A stretch of DNA of 64,000 nt, taken from assembly GCA_038125665.1 (NCBI GenBank), contig JAYPEI010000003.1, positions 124,001 through 188,000 on the forward strand. The letters are read 5' to 3'. This DNA comes from CAILUG01 sp038125665 (GTDB lineage Bacteria; Pseudomonadota; Gammaproteobacteria; Pseudomonadales; Pseudohongiellaceae). This document shows positions 18,991-28,062 of this stretch, piece after piece. The notes under the pieces are model-generated. The model saw nothing but the letters and a program-made list of their open reading frames with translations, was not told where the DNA came from and made no database searches. Both the position numbers and the translations under genes were made by a program. The first letter of the stretch is position 1. Each line of letters starts with the position of its first letter.

Positions 18991-19012
18991 ACTCTATCTA
19001 CTGGATTAAATC

Positions 19013-20098
19013 ATGACCAAGCGCGCTGTAATACTTGCCAACCTTGGCTCACCTGACTCACCCGATGTAAGCTCAGTCAGGAGATATTTGAACCAGTTCT
19101 TAATGGATCCATATGTGATTCAACTTCCTTGGCTGTTTCGCCGCATGATTGTGAGCTTGTTTGTTCTACCATTACGTCCTAAAAATTCTGCTGAGGCTTA
19201 TCAAAGTGTGTGGACAGAGCACGGTTCACCTCTATTGGTCCTCTCTAAATCTTTACAGGACGAATTACAGAAAAAGTCATCTATTGAAGTTGGATTAGCA
19301 ATGCGCTACGGGAAACCAGCAATTCCTAATGAAATAAAGCGTCTCGTTGATAAAGGGGTCAGAGAACTTCTCTTCTTACCCCTTTATCCACATTATGCAG
19401 AAAGCACCGTACTGACCAGTATTAATGAGGCAGAAATTATTGTAGCTGAGCTTAATAGTAAGCGGACTGAACTAGAGAAGATCAAACTTATTGTTCTTCC
19501 TTCCTTTTATGAACACCCTGACTATATAAAAGCTCTAGTAGCTTCCGCATTACCCTCCCTGGAGGCTCTTAAAAAGAGCTACGATCATTTAGTTTTTTCC
19601 TACCATGGTCTACCTGAATCACATCTAATTAAAGCAGATCCAACTAGTTCTCATTGCATGAAGAATGCTGACTGTTGTCAACACCCCTCACAAGCTCATT
19701 CCACTTGCTACCGTCATCAAGTGCTTCGTACAACTGCAGCTTTCGTAGAATCAACTGGGATATGCAAAGACCAGTACTCGGTAGCTTTTCAGTCACGTCT
19801 TGGTAGGCAAAAATGGTTAGAACCCTCTACTGAGAGTACGATCAAGGAGCTAGCAGTTCAAGGAAAAAAAAGAGTCTTAGTCATTTGTCCAGCTTTTGTT
19901 ACTGATTGCCTAGAGACGCTCGAAGAAATAGCTATTCGTGGTAATGAGGTATTTCAAGAGGCTGGTGGAGAACTACTAACCCTAGTTCCTTGTATGAATA
20001 CTCACCCAGCTTGGGTAGAAACCTTGGCAAAATGGATTAATTCCGACGACCCCGTGGCCTATATACAGCCTGTAACTGACGTCGACGCTTCGCATTAG
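19013..20098 (+). CDS. hemH: Ferrochelatase
   Basis: The 361-residue protein begins KRAVILANLGSPDSPDVSSVRRYLNQFLMDP, the standard ferrochelatase start. It contains VFSYHGLPESHL near residue 195, with the catalytic His, and YSVAFQSRLGRQKWLEPST near 260, with the conserved Gln-Ser-Arg. It inserts ferrous iron into protoporphyrin IX at the inner membrane. A cluster of Cys (CMKNADCCQHP and CYR) after the His may be the iron-sulfur or metal-binding insertion seen in some family members. It stands alone, and its 3' end overlaps the convergent ygiQ by 62 nt. Confidence 0.95.
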   Translation: MTKRAVILANLGSPDSPDVSSVRRYLNQFLMDPYVIQLPWLFRRMIVSLFVLPLRPKNSAEAYQSVWTEHGSPLLVLSKSLQDELQKKSSIEVGLAMRYGKPAIPNEIKRLVDKGVRELLFLPLYPHYAESTVLTSINEAEIIVAELNSKRTELEKIKLIVLPSFYEHPDYIKALVASALPSLEALKKSYDHLVFSYHGLPESHLIKADPTSSHCMKNADCCQHPSQAHSTCYRHQVLRTTAAFVESTGICKDQYSVAFQSRLGRQKWLEPSTESTIKELAVQGKKRVLVICPAFVTDCLETLEEIAIRGNEVFQEAGGELLTLVPCMNTHPAWVETLAKWINSDDPVAYIQPVTDVDASH

Positions 20099-22184
20099 CT
20101 ACTTTGCGAACACCTTGACTTGCTGGAATAAGTTGATCTGGACCGGGACCAATTAAATCTTGTCTTCCCATCTCTGTAAGCGCATCTCGTAAAATCGGCC
20201 AGTTTGCTTCATCATGATAACGCAAGAAGGCTTTTTGTAATCTGCGCTGCTCAATCTTCTTTGCTACGAAAAGCTTTTCACTCTTGTAATGAAGTTTCTT
20301 TAAAGGATTTCGTCCCGAGTGATACATTGCAGTTGCCAACGCCATTGGAGATGGATAAAAAGTCTGTACTTGGTCAGGCCTGAATTTATTCTTTTTTAAC
20401 CAGAGGGCAAGTTGAACCATATCCTCTGCCTTGGAGCCAGGATGAGCCGCAATAAAATATGGGATTAAATATTGCTTTTTACCTGCCTCTTCGGAATATC
20501 GTTCGAATAATTTTTTAAAATCCTCATACATACCTATGGAAGGCTTCATCATTTGTTGCAGGGGACCTTCTTCACTATGCTCGGGGGCAATCTTCAAATA
20601 TCCGCCCACGTGATGAGTGACTAGTTCACGTATGTATTCTGGATCTTGCAAAGCAAGATCATATCTTAACCCTGAAGCAATGAGAATTTTCTTGATCCCT
20701 CGTATCTTACGAGCCTTACGATAAAGCTGTGTAGTCTGACTATGATCCGTTTTTAAGTGTTTGCAAATTGAAGGATAGACACAAGATAAGCGCCGACAAC
20801 GTTTGCCAATTTCTGATTGCGCTTCCTTACAGACCAGTCCATACATATTGGCAGTTGGCCCACCAAGATCTGAGATAATACCGGTGAAACCAGGAACTTT
20901 ATCTCGAATAGCTTCAACTTCGCGCAATATCGACTCTTCAGAGCGACTCTGTATGATGCGGCCCTCGTGTTCGGTAATAGAGCAAAATGTACAACCACCA
21001 AAACAGCCCCGCATGATATTCACACTTGTTTTGATCATGTCATAGGCCGGTATCTTTGCCTGACCATAACTCGGATGAGGTACGCGTGCATAGGGTAAGT
21101 CAAAAACAGCATCTAGCTCTCCTGTTTCTAACGGTATCGGAGGACGGTTTACCCAAATCTCCTTGGTTCCATGCTTTTGCACCAAAGCCCTTCCATTGGA
21201 TGGACTAGCCTCTTGGTGAAGAACACGCGAGGCATGAGCATAGAGCACTGGATCGTTAGTGACTTTTTCGAACGATGGTAGCCTTACGCAGGTAACCTCA
21301 GGACTGAGCTCTTGCTTATGCTGTAGTGGTAATGGAATAACTCTTATTGGGGCTGATTCCGTAGCTGATGATTTGGGATTTTGCTCACTTACATACTCAT
21401 AGGGACTCGGAATTTTATCAATATGACCTGGCCAGTCTACTCGGGTCGAATCAATCTCGGTCCACCCCTCAGGAATATTGTCTCGGACAAGTGCAGTCCC
21501 ACGAATATCCGTTAACTGTTGTATTTTCATGCCCCGCGCTAGGGCATGAGAAATCTCAACTATGGCACGTTCAGCATTACCAAAAAGTAATAAGTCAGCT
21601 GCAGAATCAAGCAGGACTGAACGTCGAATTTTATCACTCCAATAGTCATACTGGGCTATTCGTCTTAAACTCGCCTCTATGCCACCAATAACGATAGGAA
21701 CATCCTTGTAGGCTTGACGGCAAAGCTGTGAATAAACAATAACAGCCCTATCTGGTCTTTTTCCACCCTCATCATTAGGGGTATAGGCGTCATCGCTCCG
21801 CAACCTGAGATCTGCAGTATAACGATTTATCATGGAGTCCATGTTGCCAGCTGTTACACCGAAAAACAGATTCGGCTTACCTAAAGCCATGAAGTCCTCT
21901 GTTGACTGCCAACGTGGCTGGGCAATGATGCCGACACGAAAACCCTGTGCCTCCAGAAATCGACCAATAACCGCCATACCAAAACTTGGATGATCTACAT
22001 AGGCATCACCCGTTACTATGACGATGTCACAACTTTCCCAGCCAAGTTTATCCATTTCGGGTCTTGTCATAGGTAGAAATGGAGCTGGTCCGAAACATTC
22101 AGCCCAGAATTTAGGGTAACTAAATAAAGTGCCGTTCTTGTCGGAAGGCCATTGGTGAAGCTTTGAAGAAGACTCGACTCTCAT
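20037..22184 (-). CDS. ygiQ: YgiQ family radical SAM protein (UPF0313)
   Basis: The 715-residue protein has an N-terminal domain beginning PKFWAECFGPAPFLPMTRPEMDKLGWE. It has a radical SAM site GCFGGCTFCSITEHEGR near residues 391-407 (Cys-x3-Cys-x2-Cys) and the C-terminal DUF3362 region (TFYPSPMALATAMYHSGRNP). All are characteristic of YgiQ. It would bind a 4Fe-4S cluster and SAM; the reaction is not established. The gene is monocistronic here, divergent from nothing close, and overlaps hemH by 62 nt at its 3' end. The first residues (MRVESSSKLHQWPSDK) are less conserved and the start could be slightly internal. Confidence 0.92.
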   Translation of the reverse strand: MRVESSSKLHQWPSDKNGTLFSYPKFWAECFGPAPFLPMTRPEMDKLGWESCDIVIVTGDAYVDHPSFGMAVIGRFLEAQGFRVGIIAQPRWQSTEDFMALGKPNLFFGVTAGNMDSMINRYTADLRLRSDDAYTPNDEGGKRPDRAVIVYSQLCRQAYKDVPIVIGGIEASLRRIAQYDYWSDKIRRSVLLDSAADLLLFGNAERAIVEISHALARGMKIQQLTDIRGTALVRDNIPEGWTEIDSTRVDWPGHIDKIPSPYEYVSEQNPKSSATESAPIRVIPLPLQHKQELSPEVTCVRLPSFEKVTNDPVLYAHASRVLHQEASPSNGRALVQKHGTKEIWVNRPPIPLETGELDAVFDLPYARVPHPSYGQAKIPAYDMIKTSVNIMRGCFGGCTFCSITEHEGRIIQSRSEESILREVEAIRDKVPGFTGIISDLGGPTANMYGLVCKEAQSEIGKRCRRLSCVYPSICKHLKTDHSQTTQLYRKARKIRGIKKILIASGLRYDLALQDPEYIRELVTHHVGGYLKIAPEHSEEGPLQQMMKPSIGMYEDFKKLFERYSEEAGKKQYLIPYFIAAHPGSKAEDMVQLALWLKKNKFRPDQVQTFYPSPMALATAMYHSGRNPLKKLHYKSEKLFVAKKIEQRRLQKAFLRYHDEANWPILRDALTEMGRQDLIGPGPDQLIPASQGVRKVANAKRRRQLQAVYRPRGRRN

Positions 22185-22238
22185 GCAGCCAGCTTACACT
22201 CATGATTGAAAGCTGTCAGTCTTAATAAACTACACATA

Positions 22239-22574
22239 CTATTCATTGTTGGAGTTTCTTGGTGTAAACTGCATAGGAAATGGTGCGACGTTATCACCTT
22301 TAGAGACAGTTGCCACTCCCTCTTTTTCTACTTCATCAATACGAATAATAGCTTGCAAAGGGATAAAGCTGCGTTTCACTGAGCTAAACTCGTTTTTTAC
22401 CTTTTCTTCACCTGGATCGACCACAAGATGAGAACGCTCTCCGAAGACAAAATTCTCAATCTCGATAAAACCCCATAAATCACTGGTATATACCTCACGG
22501 GCGTAAACTTCATAAACCTGGCCTTTATTTAGGAAAGTAATTCGAAAGAGTTCTTTATTTGGCTTCTTGCTCAT
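22239..22574 (-). CDS. DUF1820 family protein
   Basis: This compact 111-residue protein contains FRITFLNKGQVYEVYAREVYTSDLWGFIEIENFVFGE and SFIPLQAIIRIDEVEKEG. That pattern of short strands and the VKRSFIPLQAIIRIDEVE block define DUF1820, a conserved small protein of gammaproteobacteria with no proven role. It ends 54 nt before ygiQ in the same direction and lies divergent to miaB. In related genomes it is commonly found beside miaB, as here. I make no functional claim. Confidence 0.85.
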   Translation of the reverse strand: MSKKPNKELFRITFLNKGQVYEVYAREVYTSDLWGFIEIENFVFGERSHLVVDPGEEKVKNEFSSVKRSFIPLQAIIRIDEVEKEGVATVSKGDNVAPFPMQFTPRNSNNE

Positions 22575-22730
22575 GGTTACCTACTCGTGAATAAAACTGA
22601 AGACTATAGCATTCGTTTCAAACAAACATTAATATTTCTATAGATGGTGACAAACTACAATTTTTCAAGGTTGGCTCCTTGAGTGTATAATACCTTCGTT
22701 TGCTGCGTGCAGCTTATCACTAAGGATCAA

Positions 22731-24104
22731 ATGACCACCAAAAAAGTATTCATTGTAACTCATGGCTGCCAGATGAATGAGTATGATTCTGCCCGTATGG
22801 TAGATTTACTCCATGAAGAATGCGCCATGGAGCAAACAAACAAAGCTGAAGAAGCAGATGTCCTACTACTAAATACCTGTTCGATTCGCGAAAAGGCTCA
22901 GGAAAAAGTCTTTCATCAATTAGGCCGTTGGCGTGAACTTAAAAAAGCTAAACCAAACCTTAAAATTGCTGTAGGCGGTTGTGTAGCTAGCCAAGAAGGC
23001 GAAAACATCGGAAAACGAGCGCCCTTCGTGGATGTAATCTTTGGTCCTCAAACCTTGCATCGCTTACCCGAGTTGCTGACAAGTTCAGATGTTACCCAAT
23101 ATGCTGATGCTTCTGGAAAGGCAGCTAAACGTAGCCCTGTAGTAGATATCAGTTTCCCTGAAATCGAAAAGTTTGACCGCCTCCCAGAACCGAGTGTAGA
23201 TGGTCCAAGCGCCTTTTTGAGCATTCAAGAGGGGTGTAGTAAGTACTGTTCGTTTTGTGTAGTTCCTTATACACGTGGTGAAGAAGTCAGTCGCCCTCTT
23301 GACGATGTATTAGCTGAAGCTGTCCACCTTGCTCAGCGGGGGGTACGAGAGATCAATTTACTAGGACAAAACGTCAATGCTTATCGAGGGACATCATACG
23401 AAGGACAGCAAGTTGACTTGGCAACCTTGATAACTCTGGTTGCCAGTATAGAGGGTATCGATAGGATTAGATTCACCACCTCACATCCTCTTGAGTTTAA
23501 TCAGGCCCTAATTGATTGTTATGCGACTGTTCCAGAGCTGGTTTCTCACTTACATTTGCCGGTACAAAGTGGCTCAGACCGTATACTGGCCGCCATGAAG
23601 CGGAACCATACTGCTTTGGAGTACAAGAGCATAATTCGCAAGATTCGTGCTATTCGACCAAATATCAGTATGTCTTCTGACTTTATCGTTGGTTTTCCAG
23701 GGGAAACGGAGGAAGACTTCAACAATACGATGAAATTAATCGCTGATATTGGTTTCGACCATAGTTTTAGTTTCATCTACAGCGCCCGTCCGGGTACACC
23801 GGCAAGTGACCTCCACGACGCTACTACTGAGGAGGTTAAGAAACAACGCTTAGCACTGTTACAATCGCGAATACTACAACATGCCAACATGATCAGCGAG
23901 AGCATGGTAGGTACTGTCGAAAGAGTGCTTGTTGTAGGAGTATCTCGTAAAGATCCTGGAGAGCTTATGGGGCGCACAGAAAATAACCGAATCGTAAACT
24001 TTCAAGGTGATCATAAACTGATTGGTTACTTCGTGGACATGAAGATCACAGCAGCCCTCCCGAACTCTCTTCGCGGTGAAATACACTCAAGTAATATCTA
24101 TTAA
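22731..24104 (+). CDS. miaB: tRNA-2-methylthio-N6-dimethylallyladenosine synthase
   Basis: This methylthiotransferase has three domains. The N-terminal UPF0004 part has Cys in HGCQMNEYDSARM, LLNTCSIREKA and AVGGCVAS. The radical SAM core has EGCSKYCSFCVVPYTRG, with Cys near 169, 173 and 176. A C-terminal TRAM domain follows. It methylthiolates ms2i6A37 in tRNAs that read UNN codons. I place the start at ATG 22731, which has TAAGGA five nt upstream; the in-frame GTG at 22683 has no such site. It heads the miaB-phoH-ybeY-corC-lnt operon found in many gammaproteobacteria. Confidence 0.96.
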   Translation: MTTKKVFIVTHGCQMNEYDSARMVDLLHEECAMEQTNKAEEADVLLLNTCSIREKAQEKVFHQLGRWRELKKAKPNLKIAVGGCVASQEGENIGKRAPFVDVIFGPQTLHRLPELLTSSDVTQYADASGKAAKRSPVVDISFPEIEKFDRLPEPSVDGPSAFLSIQEGCSKYCSFCVVPYTRGEEVSRPLDDVLAEAVHLAQRGVREINLLGQNVNAYRGTSYEGQQVDLATLITLVASIEGIDRIRFTTSHPLEFNQALIDCYATVPELVSHLHLPVQSGSDRILAAMKRNHTALEYKSIIRKIRAIRPNISMSSDFIVGFPGETEEDFNNTMKLIADIGFDHSFSFIYSARPGTPASDLHDATTEEVKKQRLALLQSRILQHANMISESMVGTVERVLVVGVSRKDPGELMGRTENNRIVNFQGDHKLIGYFVDMKITAALPNSLRGEIHSSNIY

Positions 24105-24143
24105 TCAACATTTTATAGAAATCTTTTAAATTTAGATCAACCT

Positions 24144-25166
24144 ATGAACGAAGCAAAAGTGCGAAGATTCCAGCTGGAACAGGACAACCCTCAACGGTTA
24201 GCCTCACTATGCGGATTACAAAATGAACACCTTACTTTAATAGGGGCAAGACTTGGAATCTCAATTCGTAATCGAGGTAATCTTTTTGAACTTGAGGGTC
24301 ATGAAGAGACAATTGCTCAAGGAACAAAGCTAATTCAAAAATTATATGATCTTACCAGTCAACAACCACTTCTGACTGCAGATCAGGTTCATTTGGCTCT
24401 AACTGAGTTTCGGGCGGTAGATGCAGTGAATAACACGGAAGAAGTTGAACCCTTCGAAACGCTCACACTTCGTACTCCAAAGCTTTCAGTATTGCCACGC
24501 TCACGTCATCAAAATCAATATGTGCATGCCATTCTCAAACATGACATAAATTTTGGAATTGGCCCAGCAGGTACCGGTAAAACCTATTTAGCCGTAGCTT
24601 GTGCGGTAGATGCGTTAATCAAGGAACAGGTAAATCGTATCTTACTAGTTCGCCCAGCTGTCGAAGCTGGTGAAAAACTCGGGTTCCTACCTGGTGATTT
24701 GACGCAAAAAGTGGACCCTTACTTACGTCCTCTCTATGACGCACTGTATGAAATGCTAGGTAATGAAAGGGTAGCCAAGCTAATTGAGCGTAACATCATT
24801 GAGATTGCTCCTCTAGCTTTCATGCGAGGTCGTACTTTAAATAATTCATTCATAATCTTGGATGAAAGTCAAAACACAACAACGGCCCAGATGAAAATGT
24901 TTCTCACTCGAATAGGCTTTGGTTCTACCGCTGTTATAACGGGAGACCATACACAGATCGACCTTCCTCGGGGTACTCGCTCTGGGCTAGTGCAGGCCAC
25001 CCAAATTCTGCAGCAAGTCAAAGGCATAAGTTTCACTTGGTTTAATTCCTTTGATGTGGTTAGACATCCCATTGTTCAAAGAATTGTGGATGCCTATGAC
25101 GATCATGAAATGACTCAAAAGAGTGAATCAATTGGAGACCGAATTGACATCATCTCTAAAAATTGA
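24144..25166 (+). CDS. ybeZ: PhoH-like ATPase YbeZ
   Basis: The 340-residue PhoH-family NTPase has Walker A GPAGTGKT near residues 139-147 and a Walker B-type ILDESQNTT near 237, plus a short N-terminal KH-like region. In Escherichia coli YbeZ partners YbeY in ribosome quality control and 16S rRNA processing. The same pairing is visible here: the ybeY start lies inside the last 44 nt of this gene. It starts 39 nt after miaB. The N-terminal lead-in matches the family length, so ATG 24144 is a good start. Confidence 0.95.
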   Translation: MNEAKVRRFQLEQDNPQRLASLCGLQNEHLTLIGARLGISIRNRGNLFELEGHEETIAQGTKLIQKLYDLTSQQPLLTADQVHLALTEFRAVDAVNNTEEVEPFETLTLRTPKLSVLPRSRHQNQYVHAILKHDINFGIGPAGTGKTYLAVACAVDALIKEQVNRILLVRPAVEAGEKLGFLPGDLTQKVDPYLRPLYDALYEMLGNERVAKLIERNIIEIAPLAFMRGRTLNNSFIILDESQNTTTAQMKMFLTRIGFGSTAVITGDHTQIDLPRGTRSGLVQATQILQQVKGISFTWFNSFDVVRHPIVQRIVDAYDDHEMTQKSESIGDRIDIISKN

Positions 25167-25614
25167 ATTACAAAATAACTCCGATCACCGACCAATCCCA
25201 TATCTCAAAGATTTTTCCACATGGGCTTTGTCTGCTGTAAATGGAAGTGAAATAGAATTAACTAGTAGACTTTTTCTAAATATTACCCTAGTCGACAAAT
25301 CTCAAAGTGCTAAACTCAACCATCATTATCGAAAGAAACTTGGACCAACCAATATACTTTCATTTCCTGCTGACACGGCCATGAAAAATTATCTACTCGG
25401 GGATTTAATCATCTGTGCCCCTCTAGTCACTGAAGAGGCACAGTCCCAAGAAAAAAACTCTATCTCCCACTGGGCACATCTTACCGTACATGGTGTGTTG
25501 CATTTGCTAGGCTATAATCATGAAAACTTATCTGAAGCTGCTACAATGGAAACACTCGAAATCAATATATTACGGCAGCTAGGTATAGCTGACCCTTACG
25601 AGATTAGAAGATAG
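25123..25614 (+). CDS. ybeY: Endoribonuclease YbeY
   Basis: This 163-residue single-strand endoribonuclease is needed for 16S rRNA 3'-end maturation. The zinc motif near residues 124-134 reads HGVLHLLGYNH: the three zinc His are intact while the usual Asp before the last His is Asn. LNHHYRKKLGPTNILSFP and LGDLIICAPLV are the other family blocks. The start is GTG 25123, which overlaps ybeZ by 44 nt; an in-frame TTG at 25132 is an alternative. It is separated from corC by only 2 nt, consistent with translational coupling. Confidence 0.95.
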   Translation: MNQLETELTSSLKIELQNNSDHRPIPYLKDFSTWALSAVNGSEIELTSRLFLNITLVDKSQSAKLNHHYRKKLGPTNILSFPADTAMKNYLLGDLIICAPLVTEEAQSQEKNSISHWAHLTVHGVLHLLGYNHENLSEAATMETLEINILRQLGIADPYEIRR

Positions 25615-25616
25615 TT

Positions 25617-26492
25617 ATGAATGATAGTGAAGTTGAGAGTAAGGAAGTTCCTCCGAGTAGTTGGCTTGGTCGCCTGCGACATCTTTTTGGTGGTGCAGGT
25701 ATATCTGATCGTGAAGACTTGCAAACCCTGCTTCGACGTGCAGGCAGCGATGGTATTTTAGATGCTGAGGCTCAAAGTATCATTGAAGGTGCCCTGCAAG
25801 TAGCTGACATGCATGTCCGTGATATTATGATACCTCGGACGCAAGTAGTCTACGTGAAGGTCGAGGATGATGCTGATGATATTCTCCCGATAGTAATCAG
25901 TGCCCAACATTCTCGTTTTCCAGTTATTGGGGATAGTCTTGATGAAGTTATAGGGATTCTACTAGCCAAAGATTTATTACCGCTAGCGCAAGATAAAGAA
26001 AATCGTCGCTTCAATATCAAGGATGTGATGCGACCTGCTACTTTTGTCCCCGAATCAAAACGTCTTAACGTCCTCTTGAAAGAGTTTAGAGAAAACCGTA
26101 ATCACATGGCCATCGTCATAGATGAATTTGGTGATTTAGCTGGAGTGGTAACCATTGAAGATGTCCTTGAACAAATAGTAGGCGAAATTGAAGATGAACA
26201 TGACATCGATGATGAAGCTTTTATTAAAGAACACGCTAGTGGTCAACATTCAGTTAAAGCCTTGATGCCCCTAGAAGAATTTAACATCCATTTCGGCACT
26301 AAGCTGCCAGAAGCAGAATTTGATACGATTGGTGGTTATTTGCTCAGTCGTTTTGGTCGCATCCCTCAGCGCGATGAAGAGATACGTTTACAAGGATTGA
26401 ATTTTAAAATCCTTTCTGCAGACAATCGACAAGTGAAGCTATTAGAAGTGACAATTCCTAAACTAGAAATTAGTGAAGGCAAGGCGCTCTGA
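25617..26492 (+). CDS. corC: CorC family transporter-associated protein with CBS pair
   Basis: The 291-residue soluble protein has two CBS domains (about 70-125 and 135-190; HVRDIMIPRTQVV and VMRPATFVPESKRLNVLLKEF) and a CorC_HlyC C-terminal domain (about 205-285; FNIHFGTKLPEAEFDTIGGYLL). CorC is implicated in magnesium and cobalt efflux and binds adenosyl nucleotides through the CBS pair. It lacks the DUF21 membrane domain, as expected for CorC/YbeX rather than CorB. The position between ybeY and lnt is the conserved one. Confidence 0.94.
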   Translation: MNDSEVESKEVPPSSWLGRLRHLFGGAGISDREDLQTLLRRAGSDGILDAEAQSIIEGALQVADMHVRDIMIPRTQVVYVKVEDDADDILPIVISAQHSRFPVIGDSLDEVIGILLAKDLLPLAQDKENRRFNIKDVMRPATFVPESKRLNVLLKEFRENRNHMAIVIDEFGDLAGVVTIEDVLEQIVGEIEDEHDIDDEAFIKEHASGQHSVKALMPLEEFNIHFGTKLPEAEFDTIGGYLLSRFGRIPQRDEEIRLQGLNFKILSADNRQVKLLEVTIPKLEISEGKAL

Positions 26493-26499
26493 GAGCAAA

Positions 26500-28062
26500 A
26501 TGACAGAAAAAACAACTTTTCTACCTCGTTTATCATTATGGCAAGGACTATTACTGGCATTTTTTGCTGGAGCCACTACCACCCTTTCCTTTGCCCCGTT
26601 AAATCTTTGGTCGCTTAGTCTGTTCACGCCTTTTGTGCTGTACTACCTCCTAGATCAATGCAAATTTTCTATACTCCCCTCTCGTAGCGCTTTTCAAATG
26701 GGCCTTAGTTTTGGATTAGGCTATTTCAGTTTTGGGATAAGCTGGATTTTCAATAGTATCTACTTTTATGGACAGGCCCCTGTTTGGCTTTGTGTTTTAG
26801 TTACCGCAGGATTGATTTTACTGATGTCATTCTATCATGGTTGTCAAAGCTGGTTTTGGCAGCGCAGCACCATGGTGCTCCAACTTCATGGCTTAACTCC
26901 GTGGTTAAAACCCTTGGGGTTCGCTGCTAGTTGGGTAGTAGCTGATATCATTCGTGGTTGGTTATTCACCGGCTTTCCATGGTTATACATAGGTGCTACT
27001 CAAGTCAATACACCATTAGCTGGTCTCATTCCTGTTTTAGGAGTCCATGGCGAAACTTTTGCTTTGCTCTTGCTGGTAACTTTCGCATACCACAGTATGG
27101 TGCCTGTAAGCGCCAATACCACAAATAAAGTATGGGCTAGAGCTTTTTTAGTGGTGTTATTATTAATTTTTACCTTAACCAATCAACATCAATGGACTAA
27201 GCGCACGCAAGGTAGTCTCAGTGTAGGATTGGCACAGGGTGACATACCACAAGATCTTAAATTTAGTGCAGATAGTCTGAATCAGATTATTGATACTTAC
27301 GATATTCTTAGCACCGAACTTTGGCAACAAGAGCTGATCTTATGGCCTGAAACGGCGCTACCCATAGTCGAGCAGGACTCAGATGAAATTCTTAATTACT
27401 TTAATACTAAAGCCACTGAGAGTAATTCAGCCTTAATTACAGGTATATTCTCACAAGACTCTCAAGGAGTGTATAACAGCATTACTGTTTTAGGTCATGG
27501 TCAAGGCCACTGGTATAAAGAGAAGCTAGTTCCCTTTGGAGAGTACATCCCACTGAGAGATTTCTTGTCAGATTTTTTTCAACTATTTAGTTTACCCATG
27601 TCCTCTTTAAGTGCCGGAAAAAACAACAAGAATCTTTTAGAAATTAAAGGATGGCGTTTGTCACCCTTTATTTGCTATGAAGTAGTTTATGGTGATTTTG
27701 TAAGAAAGAATGCGAGCGAAGCCGATTTATTAGTCACGATTAGTAACGACACGTGGTTCGGAGCTAGTTGGGGACCACACCAGCATCTTCAAATAGCTAG
27801 ATTACGCTCAGCTGAACTCGGAAAAATGATGCTCCGATCTACAAACGATGGCATCACGGCTATTATTAGTGCTGACGGTAGCGTAATCAAGCAAGCGCCA
27901 CAATTCGTTAAAGCAACATTAACAGGGGAAGTTTATCGATATGAGGGATTAACACCTTATGCTCAAACTGGTAGTTGGCCTATCGCCATACTTTCATTAT
28001 TCCTTTGCTTGTCTATTGTCTGGATTGGAATTAAAAGTCGAGCCACCAAAGTAACCATGTAA
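26500..28062 (+). CDS. lnt: Apolipoprotein N-acyltransferase
   Basis: This inner-membrane enzyme adds the third acyl chain to lipoproteins. The first half has six or more membrane helices and the second half is a nitrilase fold. The catalytic Glu is in ILWPETALP near residue 283, the Lys in YKEKLVPFGEYIPL near 340 and the Cys in PFICYEVVYGD near 391. I choose ATG 26500 (MTEKTTFL, 520 residues), which has GAGAG nearby, over a GTG at 26473 inside corC. It is the last gene of the operon and overlaps the convergent AEC transporter by 32 nt. Confidence 0.95.
   Translation: MTEKTTFLPRLSLWQGLLLAFFAGATTTLSFAPLNLWSLSLFTPFVLYYLLDQCKFSILPSRSAFQMGLSFGLGYFSFGISWIFNSIYFYGQAPVWLCVLVTAGLILLMSFYHGCQSWFWQRSTMVLQLHGLTPWLKPLGFAASWVVADIIRGWLFTGFPWLYIGATQVNTPLAGLIPVLGVHGETFALLLLVTFAYHSMVPVSANTTNKVWARAFLVVLLLIFTLTNQHQWTKRTQGSLSVGLAQGDIPQDLKFSADSLNQIIDTYDILSTELWQQELILWPETALPIVEQDSDEILNYFNTKATESNSALITGIFSQDSQGVYNSITVLGHGQGHWYKEKLVPFGEYIPLRDFLSDFFQLFSLPMSSLSAGKNNKNLLEIKGWRLSPFICYEVVYGDFVRKNASEADLLVTISNDTWFGASWGPHQHLQIARLRSAELGKMMLRSTNDGITAIISADGSVIKQAPQFVKATLTGEVYRYEGLTPYAQTGSWPIAILSLFLCLSIVWIGIKSRATKVTM

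Noticed and set aside
21368..21691. 107-codon frame on the plus strand
   Set aside because: It lies wholly inside the YgiQ gene on the opposite strand and has no family motifs.
25123..25166. 44-nt overlap of ybeZ and ybeY seen as a possible annotation error
   Set aside because: Both reading frames keep family residues through this region, so the overlap appears real and typical of compact operons.
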